From contig CALFYU010000187.1 in NCBI GenBank assembly GCA_937952455.1, positions 1 to 7,308 on the forward strand: a DNA stretch of 7,308 bases, in the 5' to 3' direction. Every line of letters starts with the position of its first letter. The first letter of the stretch is position 1. The notes under the pieces are model-generated. The model was not told where the DNA came from and did not search any database. It saw nothing but the letters and a program-made list of their open reading frames with translations. The stretch comes from an uncultured Planctomycetaceae bacterium (GTDB taxonomy: Bacteria; Planctomycetota; Planctomycetia; Planctomycetales; Planctomycetaceae). Shown in pieces: positions 1 to 5,804 of the stretch. The translations under genes were made by a program, and so were the position numbers.

Positions 1-56
1 GTCCGAGGCTTATGGTGCCGTTCGCAGAGTCGCAATATTAAACATTCTAAGGCGGA
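1..56. other. Short non-coding flank downstream of mnmG
   Basis: These 56 bases lie beyond the mnmG stop codon and reach the window edge. I see no coding potential and no terminator with a T-tract. A 5-base match (GTCCG at 1-5, CGGAC at 52-56) is too short to call a hairpin. Confidence 0.4.
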
Positions 57-1886
57 CTAAGATGCCACGCGACTGGGGTCTTCGAGATACAAAATCACGA
101 CCGCCAAGTCGGCCGGAGTGATACCGCTAATCCGTTCTGCTTGCCCGATATCGCGGGGAGCGATGCGGGAGAGTTTCTCTTTCGCTTCGGTCCGCAGTTG
201 GCGGACGGCGTGATAATCGAACGTGGCGGGAATCGGCACGTTGGCCAATCGCGATTGCTTGGCAATCTGAGATGTTTGCCGGCGGATGTAGCCCGCATAC
301 TTCGTTTCAATCGTCACTTGCGATTGCGCTCGGGGCGACAAGTTGAGCGCCGCGGCGTCGGGCGAGACCGCACACAACCCGTTCCAATCCATCTCCGGCC
401 GCCGCAGAATCTGCTCCAGTTTGTTCCCGTCGACAAACTTCGACGACAACAACTCGGTGGCGCGGGCGATCTCTGCTTCCAGCGCTTGCAGCCGCTGCCA
501 GCGCTCTGCGCCGACCAGCCCGGCGGCGTGTGCTACGGGGGTCAGTCGCCGGTCGGCGTTGTCGTGCCGCAACAACAACCGGTACTCCGCGCGCGAGGTG
601 AACATGCGATACGGTTCATCAACGCCCTTCGTCACGAGGTCGTCAATCAATACTCCCAGATAGGCTTGATTGCGGTCCAGAATCAATGGGGGCTTGCCGG
701 CAAGTTTCAGCGCCGCATTCGCGCCGGCCAATAAGCCCTGTCCGGCGGCTTCCTCATAACCGGTGGTGCCGTTGATCTGGCCGGCAAAATAAAGTCCTGC
801 GACCGTCTTGGTTTCGAGTGTGGCATGCAACTGCGTCGGCACAGCGAAGTCGTATTCGACCGCATAGCCATAGCGCATGATCTCCGCCCGCTCCAAACCG
901 GGAATCATGTGGATGATCGCGTCCTGCACGTCGCGGGGCAGGCTGGTCGAAATGCCGTTGCAATAGTACTCGAGCGTATTGCGGCCCTCCGGTTCCAGAA
1001 AGATCTGGTGCGCCGGCTGCTCCGCGAAACGGACCACCTTGTCTTCGATCGACGGACAATACCGCGGACCGGTAGTTTGGATTTGTCCGCTATACATCGG
1101 CGCGCGGTGTAGGTTCTTGCGAATCAGCTCGTGCACTTGGGGCGTCGTCGCCGTCAGATGGCAGTCCATTTGCGGCTGCGTGATTCGGTCGTTGAGAAAT
1201 GAAAACGGCTGCGGGTCGTCATCCCCCGGTTGACGTTCAACGGCGTCAAAATTAATCGTGCGCCCGTTGAGCCGCGCGGGCGTACCAGTTTTGAAGCGGC
1301 CCAACTCAAAATTCGATTCCCGCAAACTGTCGGACAACGTGCCGGTGGTTCCTTCGCCGGCGCGGCCGCCGGCCGTTTGGGCTTCGCCGGTGTGCATCAC
1401 GGCCTGCAGGAATGTGCCGGTGGTCAACACGACGGCCCGGGCGCGATAGACCGCGGCGCCCCGCACGCGAACGCCGCTGATCTTTCCGTCTTCGACGAGC
1501 AGTTGTTCGGCCAGTTCCTGACGGAGCGACAAGTTCTCCTGTTCCTCGACGACCCGTTTCATCAGAAACTGGTATGCCTTTTTGTCGGCCTGCGCGCGGG
1601 GACTGTGCATGGCGGGGCCTTTGCCACGATTGAGCATGCGGAATTGGATGCCCGTTTCGTCAATGGCCCGCCCCATCCAGCCGCCCATCGCGTCGATTTC
1701 GCGGACGATTTGCCCCTTGGCGATGCCGCCGATCGCCGGGTTGCAACTCATGGCGGCCACCGTGTCGCAACTCATGCTCAATAGCGCGGTTTTGGCCCCC
1801 ATCCGCGCCGCGGCGAGCGCTGCCTCCACGCCGGCATGTCCGGCCCCGACGACGACCACGTCAAAATGATAAACAGATTCCGACAT
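57..1886 (-). CDS. mnmG: MnmG (GidA): tRNA uridine-5-carboxymethylaminomethyl modification enzyme
   Basis: FAD-dependent cytosolic enzyme that, in complex with the GTPase MnmE, installs the (carboxymethyl)aminomethyl group at C5 of wobble uridine 34 in certain tRNAs. The 609-residue protein is close to the usual length of about 620-630. Visible signatures are the N-terminal Rossmann dinucleotide motif GAGHAG (14-19) with E21, CNPAIGGIAKG (48-58), SPRAQAD (95-101), PRYCPSIEDK (274-283), the second flavin-contact region GLYFAGQINGTTGYEEA (364-380), TSRAEYRLLLRHDNADRRL (430-448), and the C-terminal MnmE/tRNA-contact domain ending in ISGITPADLAVV. C48 and C277 fall where the family has its two conserved cysteines. 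The ATG start gives the flavin motif its normal distance from the N terminus; no strong Shine-Dalgarno precedes it. It diverges from tpx, and no MnmE partner lies in the window. All key motifs are intact. Confidence 0.97.
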   Translation of the reverse strand: MSESVYHFDVVVVGAGHAGVEAALAAARMGAKTALLSMSCDTVAAMSCNPAIGGIAKGQIVREIDAMGGWMGRAIDETGIQFRMLNRGKGPAMHSPRAQADKKAYQFLMKRVVEEQENLSLRQELAEQLLVEDGKISGVRVRGAAVYRARAVVLTTGTFLQAVMHTGEAQTAGGRAGEGTTGTLSDSLRESNFELGRFKTGTPARLNGRTINFDAVERQPGDDDPQPFSFLNDRITQPQMDCHLTATTPQVHELIRKNLHRAPMYSGQIQTTGPRYCPSIEDKVVRFAEQPAHQIFLEPEGRNTLEYYCNGISTSLPRDVQDAIIHMIPGLERAEIMRYGYAVEYDFAVPTQLHATLETKTVAGLYFAGQINGTTGYEEAAGQGLLAGANAALKLAGKPPLILDRNQAYLGVLIDDLVTKGVDEPYRMFTSRAEYRLLLRHDNADRRLTPVAHAAGLVGAERWQRLQALEAEIARATELLSSKFVDGNKLEQILRRPEMDWNGLCAVSPDAAALNLSPRAQSQVTIETKYAGYIRRQTSQIAKQSRLANVPIPATFDYHAVRQLRTEAKEKLSRIAPRDIGQAERISGITPADLAVVILYLEDPSRVAS

Positions 1887-2211
1887 CGCTTAGCACAACT
1901 CAGCTAATGACACGCCCCAAAAACCGAACGGCGCGCAAGTCCGCTGCACACCACACTATAAATGACCCGCACGTCCGTTTTCCGGTTCGCCCCGGCGGCC
2001 TGGTCAGCGACATTCTATGCAACTTCGCCTCGAGAAGAAACTGCTCGCGTGGGACGCTTGCAAGTCGTGATCGATTCGCCATACTTCTACAAGCAGCGAC
2101 GAACCATGTACCGCTTTTTGATATACGGCTGTGTCCCAAGCGCCGCGTCGGCAGATGCCCCGGTCGGGACGTGGCTCAAACCCAGTTGACGATCATACAA
2201 GGAGCACAACG
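1887..2211. other. Divergent intergenic region, mnmG to tpx
   Basis: A 325-base gap that must hold the promoters of both divergent genes. I found no convincing -35/-10 pair. Weak candidates are TATAAA at 1957-1962 on the plus strand (minus-strand reading TATAGT nearby) and TATACG at 2122-2127 upstream of tpx, neither with a good -35 at proper spacing. Several short reading frames cross the gap on both strands, but they overlap one another, lack ribosome binding sites and resemble no family I know. No clear palindrome or repeat was seen. Confidence 0.4.
2199..2204 (+). promoter_or_regulatory. Ribosome binding site that fixes the tpx start
   Basis: AAGGAG stands 7 bases before the ATG at 2212. 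It is the best Shine-Dalgarno in the window and favours this ATG over an upstream in-frame ATG at 2131. The 27 extra residues from that start would be Arg/Ser/Pro-rich and unlike a Tpx N terminus. Confidence 0.8.
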
Positions 2212-2730
2212 ATGGCGGATACTCGTAAGGGAGCAGTCACGCTTAAGGGGAACCCGGTCGATTTGGTAGGTCCCGCACTCAAAGCCGGCGACGCCGCCCC
2301 CGATTTCACACTACAGGGAGCCGACCTCAGCGATGTGACGTTGGCCAGTTCGGCTGGAAAAACGCGGATCATTGCCACGGTTCCCTCGCTGGACACACCG
2401 ACGTGTCATAAAGAGACCAAACACTTCAATGAAGTTGCCGGCACGCTGGAGAACGTCGAAGTGCTCTGCGTGAGCATGGATTTGCCGTTTGGACAAAAAC
2501 GCTGGTGCGGATCCGAGGGCGTGGAAAACGTCTCCTGCCTCAGCGGCCACCGGTGCACCAAATTCGGCGACGACTACGGCGTGACGATTTCCGGCGGCCC
2601 GCTGGACCGCGTGTTGGCCCGGGCCATTTTCGTGATTGGGCCGGACGATAAGTTGAAGCACGTCGAATACGTCAGCGAAATCGCCAACGAACCGAACTAC
2701 GACGCCGCCTTGGCCGCCGCCAAAGGATAG
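2212..2730 (+). CDS. tpx: Tpx: atypical 2-Cys thiol peroxidase (peroxiredoxin)
   Basis: Reduces hydrogen peroxide and alkyl hydroperoxides, normally using thioredoxin as electron donor; cytosolic, since no signal peptide is seen. The 172-residue product matches the usual Tpx length of about 165-170. The N terminus carries the Tpx-type leader VTLKGNPVDLVG, then GDAAPDFTL. The catalytic segment is VPSLDTPTC (57-65), with peroxidatic Cys65 and T62 in the TxxC arrangement. The resolving cysteine is Cys99 in the diagnostic Tpx string DLPFGQKRWC (90-99); the 34-residue spacing equals that of E. coli C61/C95. Three more cysteines (C86, C109, C115) are present. The C-terminal peroxiredoxin strand VEYVSEIANEPNYDAAL is intact. 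The gene appears monocistronic: a 325-base upstream gap and a terminator 33 bases after the stop. No OxyR-like operator was recognised. Confidence 0.96.
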   Translation: MADTRKGAVTLKGNPVDLVGPALKAGDAAPDFTLQGADLSDVTLASSAGKTRIIATVPSLDTPTCHKETKHFNEVAGTLENVEVLCVSMDLPFGQKRWCGSEGVENVSCLSGHRCTKFGDDYGVTISGGPLDRVLARAIFVIGPDDKLKHVEYVSEIANEPNYDAALAAAKG

Positions 2731-2763
2731 AGCCGGGCGGGCCGTTTGGGTTACAATGCACAC

Positions 2764-2803
2764 CAGGGCACGGACGAATCGTTTCTCCGTGCCCTGTTTG
2801 TTT
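2764..2803 (+). terminator. Intrinsic terminator of tpx
   Basis: An 11-bp perfect stem, CAGGGCACGGA (2764-2774) pairing with TCCGTGCCCTG (2786-2796), has an 11-base loop and is followed at once by TTTGTTT (2797-2803). It lies 33 bases after the tpx stop, in the right orientation. This is a textbook rho-independent terminator. Confidence 0.88.
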
Positions 2804-2913
2804 GAGCGGCTCACCGTCATGGCGCGGGGCGTGCGTCAGTTCGTCGGTTTCGTTGCCGATCGGGAAACATTTGCGATGAAAAATGAATGAGGGACAATCG
2901 CTCGTACTATCTA

Positions 2914-2939
2914 GAAAGGTGCGTCGCGACGCACCTTTC
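2914..2939. repeat. 26-base perfect palindrome before the beta-helix gene
   Basis: GAAAGGTGCGTCG (2914-2926) is followed directly by its exact reverse complement (2927-2939), centred on TCGCGA. There is no spacer and no T-tract, so it is not a typical terminator. It lies 24 bases upstream of the ATG at 2964, in the probable 5' untranslated region or promoter of that gene. It could be a dispersed REP-like element, a two-fold operator or an mRNA hairpin; the sequence alone does not decide. Confidence 0.75.
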
Positions 2940-2963
2940 GGCGCTGCGATTGATAGTTTAATT

Positions 2964-4367
2964 ATGAGAGGGACTTGGCTCGTGCGAACACGGTTAATGA
3001 CGATCAGCATGGCATATTGTTTCGCGTGCGTTGGTGCACTGCCGATTGGAACAGCGGGGGAACCGGCGAATTCATCAGCCGTGGAAGAAGTGCGTTCCGG
3101 AAAACGCACAACAGCCGATGCCGCGTGGTGGGGTTTTGACGAGGAGGACGCGACGGACATTCTACAGGCGGCCATTGATTCGGGCGCCAAGAAGGTGATC
3201 GTGCCCTACATGGGCAAACCGTGGATTGTGCGGCCGATCACATTGCGGGGGAACCTCGAACTCGTCCTTCAACCGGGCGTATTGGTCTTAGCGAAAGAGG
3301 GCGAATTCCGCGGAGGTGGGGACTCCTTATTTCGCGCGGCGGATCAGACGGACATCAAGATCCGCGGCTACGGCGCCACGCTGCGAATGCGGAAACAGGA
3401 TTACCAACAGCCGCCGTATGAAAAAGCGGAATGGCGGATGGGGTTGAGCTTCGTCGGCTGCAAGAAGGTCGACGTCGCCGGCGTGCGTGTCGAGAGTTCC
3501 GGCGGCGACGGAATTTACATCGGTTCCAGCGGCAAGAACCGTTGGTGTGAAGACGTCGTGATTCGGGACTGCGTCTCCCACGACAATCACCGGCAAGGGA
3601 TCAGCGTGATCAGTGCACAGAACCTGTTGGTCGAAAACTGCGTGCTCTCGGGCACCGATGGAACGGCTCCCGAAGCGGGCATCGATCTCGAACCGGACAG
3701 CCCCGATGAACGGCTCGTAAATTGCGTGATTCGCAACTGCGTGATGGAGCACAATTCCGGGCACGCGATTTTGGTGTACCTCAAGCCGCTGACGTCCGAA
3801 TCCGAACCGGTTTCGATACGCTTTGAAAACTGCGTCGCCCGCATGGGCAAACCGGGCATGACGCCGGAGGAATTCACCGACCCCAAAATGACGGGCGGGG
3901 CGGGTATGGCGGTCGTCTCCGCACGCGACGCCGCCCCGCAGGGGCTGGGGGAGTTCATCAACTGCACGGCGGAGAACACCGGCAAGGAGGGGGCGAAAAT
4001 CTTCGACAAGTCGGCCAAGAGCGTGAAGGTCCGCTTTGAAGATTGTAACTGGCGAAATAGTTGGGTGGCACGCCACCAGGATTACGGCGGACCGCGTGCG
4101 GGGATTTTCTTTCACCTGCGGCGGCCCGAACTGGTTAGCCAACCAGGCGGCGTCGAATTCGTGAACTGCCATCTCTACTACGACGCCATCGGCCCCGCAA
4201 TCGATGCCGTCGACGACCACGGCGGCCATGAACTGCACGACGTGACCGGAGAGATCACACTCCACCGCCGTCAAGAACTGCCGATCAACCTGGGCAGCGA
4301 AGAAAACGGCATCACGTTGAAGCTGAGCGAGGCGGAGTCCGAGCCTAAGAATTTAGCCACAGATTAA
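2964..4367 (+). CDS. Secreted right-handed parallel beta-helix protein (pectate-lyase/GH28-like fold)
   Basis: From the ATG at 2964 the product has 467 residues. A signal-peptide-like N terminus (R2, R8, R10, then a hydrophobic stretch about 11-31 ending ALPIGTAG) suggests export. Residues about 62-110 (ATDILQAAIDSG, VIVPYMGKPWIV, LRGNLELVLQPGVLVLA) match the N-terminal cap typical of pectate-lyase-3/GH28-like helices. From about 130 to 405 run short strand-turn repeats, several ending in an aliphatic/aromatic-x-Asn/Asp-Cys motif: C203, C226, C254, C259, C290, C334, C361, C402. No catalytic set is clear enough to name a substrate. Start is uncertain: ATG 2883 would translate through the perfect palindrome and put 27 polar residues before the signal; GTG 2982 has the best Shine-Dalgarno (AGAGGGA, 2967-2973). 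The last residues, NLATD, and the stop lie inside a dispersed repeat. Confidence 0.8.
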   Translation: MRGTWLVRTRLMTISMAYCFACVGALPIGTAGEPANSSAVEEVRSGKRTTADAAWWGFDEEDATDILQAAIDSGAKKVIVPYMGKPWIVRPITLRGNLELVLQPGVLVLAKEGEFRGGGDSLFRAADQTDIKIRGYGATLRMRKQDYQQPPYEKAEWRMGLSFVGCKKVDVAGVRVESSGGDGIYIGSSGKNRWCEDVVIRDCVSHDNHRQGISVISAQNLLVENCVLSGTDGTAPEAGIDLEPDSPDERLVNCVIRNCVMEHNSGHAILVYLKPLTSESEPVSIRFENCVARMGKPGMTPEEFTDPKMTGGAGMAVVSARDAAPQGLGEFINCTAENTGKEGAKIFDKSAKSVKVRFEDCNWRNSWVARHQDYGGPRAGIFFHLRRPELVSQPGGVEFVNCHLYYDAIGPAIDAVDDHGGHELHDVTGEITLHRRQELPINLGSEENGITLKLSEAESEPKNLATD

Positions 4368-4425
4368 CACGGATGAGACACGGATAATCACCTTCTTTCC
4401 TCTGCGTCTGGTGTATCTGCGTGAG
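4351..4425. repeat. Dispersed ACACGGAT-type repeat overlapping the end of the beta-helix gene
   Basis: The left part (4351-4385) reads ATTTAGCCACAGATTAAC and then contains ACACGGAT at 4367-4374 and again at 4378-4385, giving an 11-base period. The right part (about 4400-4425) reads on the opposite strand as ACGCAGAT-ACACCAG-ACGCAGA, a diverged inverted counterpart. This style of repeat is familiar from intergenic regions of several environmental bacterial phyla; that is recollection, not a search result. The stop codon of the upstream gene (4365-4367) lies within the left part. Confidence 0.6.
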
Positions 4426-4489
4426 TTCTTCTCCTTCGACTAGTAACAGATCAGCACACCCCGGCGGCGCAACTAAGATTGCTAAAATA

Positions 4490-4680
4490 ATTTGCCACAG
4501 AGGGCACCGAGCACACGGAGAAAAAACAGAAAAGAGTTGGCCGAGATGGTTTGTAGCAGTGGTGATCGCAGAATTGCAAATCAATAGGATTCGACGCTCT
4601 GGATACTCTTCAACGGGAAATCTTTGTGGCTCGCTGCATACAACCCCTCTGTGACCTCGGTGCCCTCTGTGGCTAAAATC
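4490..4680. repeat. Inverted-repeat element with 18-bp perfect arms upstream of ftr
   Basis: GCCACAGAGGGCACCGAG at 4494-4511 is the exact reverse complement of 4656-4673, separated by 144 bases. Similarity continues imperfectly outward (TTT/TAAAAT) and inward (GCACACGGAG against the complement of CCTCTGTGAC). The interior has no convincing gene; a short plus-strand frame at 4421-4654 runs through repeat sequence and lacks a start signal. It may be a degenerate non-autonomous element or a pair of dispersed repeat units. No target-site duplication was identified. Together with the preceding repeat it fills most of the 348-base gap between the beta-helix gene and ftr. Confidence 0.7.
4651..4679 (+). 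promoter_or_regulatory. Candidate sigma-70-like promoter for ftr, within the repeat arm
   Basis: GTGACC (4651-4656, 4 of 6 to TTGACA) is spaced exactly 17 bases from TAAAAT (4674-4679, 5 of 6 to TATAAT). This predicts transcription from about 4686 and a leader of about 30 bases before the TTG at 4716. The spacer coincides with the conserved right arm of the inverted repeat. The prediction rests on consensus matching only. Confidence 0.4.
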
Positions 4681-4715
4681 GTGCGCAAGTTTTCTTTTTC
4701 GACCGAAAGCAAACC

Positions 4716-5642
4716 TTGAACGAATCGACCACGGCGACGACGAATGAGCTTTCCTTAAATGGCGTGTCCATTGTGGATACGTTTGCGGAAGCGTTTCCCA
4801 CGATGGCGGCGCGGGTGATTGTGACGGCCGCCGATGAACATTGGGCGGGCGTCGCTGGGACTGTGATGACCGGTTATGCGACCAGCGTGATCGCCTGCGA
4901 CGCCGAAGCCTCGATCGAACGCGTCCTCTCCGCTGCGGAGACGCCGGATGGGCGACCGGGAGTCAGCGTGTTGATCTTTGCCTTCAGCCGCGACGCGCTG
5001 GCAAAGGCTGTGGTGGGACGCGTCGGGCAATGCGTGCTGACCTGTCCGACGACCGCCTGCTACAACGGACTGACGGATACACCCACCGACAAGCAATTCT
5101 CAGTCGGCGGCCAATTGCGGTTTTTCGGCGACTCGTTTCAACAATCGAAAAAACTCGGCCCGCGGCGGTTCTGGCGGATTCCCGTGATGGATGGCGAGTT
5201 CGTCTGCGAAGACCGCTTCGGTTCGCTCAAAGGTGTCGCCGGCGGCAACCTGTTGATCGCCGGGCGAACGCCGCAATCCGCATTATCCGCTGCGGAGGCC
5301 GCCGTGATGGCAATTCGCGACGTGCCGAATGTGATCCTGCCTTTTCCCGGCGGGATCGTCCGCAGCGGCAGCAAAGTCGGTTCGCGCTACAAGAAACTTA
5401 ATGCCAGCACCAACGACGCCTATTGTCCGACGCTGCGGGGCATGACGGAACTGGCGATTCCCGACGAGGTGCAGGCGGTGTACGAGATCGTGATTGACGG
5501 CCTCACGGCAGACGATGTCCAAGCGGCAATGCGGGTCGGCTTGCATGCGGCGTGCGGCGCTGACGGCGTGGTGATGGTGACGGCCGGAAATTACGGCGGC
5601 AAGCTCGGTCCGCATCACTTTTATCTAAAGGAACTGCTGTAG
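4716..5642 (+). CDS. ftr: Formylmethanofuran:tetrahydromethanopterin N-formyltransferase (Ftr/FhcD)
   Basis: Cytosolic enzyme that moves a formyl group between methanofuran and tetrahydromethanopterin (H4MPT). In bacteria it works in the H4MPT-linked formaldehyde oxidation/detoxification route, as the FhcD part of the formyltransferase/hydrolase complex. The 308-residue product is near the family length of about 300. Family strings span the protein: LNGVSIVDTFAEAF (14-27), MTGYATSVIACDAEASIER (51-69), ETPDGRPGV (75-83), GQCVLTCPTTACYNGL (104-119), FWRIPVMDGEFVCED (152-166), VAGGNLLIAGRT (174-185), FPGGIVRSGSKVGSRYK (210-226), YCPTLR (236-241) and GNYGGKLGPHHFYLKELL at the end. The start is TTG, the only candidate ahead of the conserved LNGV segment in a frame opening at 4677; the weak GAAAG at 4705-4709 may serve as ribosome binding site. 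No other C1 gene (fhcA/B/C, mch, mtdB, fae) is in the window, so it looks solitary here. Confidence 0.95.
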   Translation: MNESTTATTNELSLNGVSIVDTFAEAFPTMAARVIVTAADEHWAGVAGTVMTGYATSVIACDAEASIERVLSAAETPDGRPGVSVLIFAFSRDALAKAVVGRVGQCVLTCPTTACYNGLTDTPTDKQFSVGGQLRFFGDSFQQSKKLGPRRFWRIPVMDGEFVCEDRFGSLKGVAGGNLLIAGRTPQSALSAAEAAVMAIRDVPNVILPFPGGIVRSGSKVGSRYKKLNASTNDAYCPTLRGMTELAIPDEVQAVYEIVIDGLTADDVQAAMRVGLHAACGADGVVMVTAGNYGGKLGPHHFYLKELL

Positions 5643-5654
5643 CGTACAGCCAGT

Positions 5655-5770
5655 CCGGGAGGGCGAGGGTCGCGCCGAGCCGCGCGTTCCAAAAAGGTTG
5701 GCTTTGTGCGGCGACCTACACGTCACGTCGAATCGTTCAGCGCGGCTCAGCAGGAGCTTCGCCCTCCCGA
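5655..5770. terminator. Long imperfect inverted repeat between convergent ftr and M50 genes; possible bidirectional terminator
   Basis: Positions 5655-5686 and the reverse complement of 5739-5770 match at 25 of 32 bases, with two perfect cores: CGGGAGGGCGA (5656-5666 with 5759-5769) and GAGCCGCGC (5677-5685 with 5740-5748). The loop is 52 bases. It begins 12 bases after the ftr stop and ends 34 bases before the stop of the opposing gene, so it could end transcripts from both sides. There is no strong T-tract, so a dispersed-repeat origin is at least as likely. The GGGAGGGCGA...GAGCCGCGC pattern resembles a repeat I associate with planctomycete intergenic DNA. Confidence 0.6.
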
Positions 5771-5804
5771 ATCGCCCAACGGGAATCAACAACGTCGCCC
5801 CGAT

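Noticed and set aside
141..734. A 197-codon open frame on the plus strand inside mnmG, and others at 1230-1784 and 1582-1869
   Set aside because: They are antisense to an intact, strongly conserved mnmG. Their products are Arg/Ala/Gly-rich with no recognisable domain, as expected for shadow frames in G+C-rich DNA.
1900..2139. Small frames in the mnmG-tpx gap (1900-2139 minus; 1907-2269 and 1962-2189 plus)
   Set aside because: They overlap each other on both strands, have no ribosome binding site and no recognisable sequence; one runs into tpx in another frame.
2131..2211. A longer tpx starting at the ATG at 2131
   Set aside because: The 27 added residues are unlike Tpx N termini, and the strong AAGGAG sits before the ATG at 2212.
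3327..4274. A 315-codon open frame on the minus strand opposite the beta-helix gene
   Set aside because: The translation lacks family motifs, has the Val/Asp/His-rich composition of an antisense shadow, and the plus-strand frame has a signal peptide and a clear fold pattern.
4421..4654. A 77-codon frame between the beta-helix gene and ftr
   Set aside because: It is built from the dispersed repeats and has no start signal.
4490..4680. Insertion sequence
   Set aside because: The inverted arms enclose only 144 bases and no transposase, so at most a non-autonomous element can be proposed.
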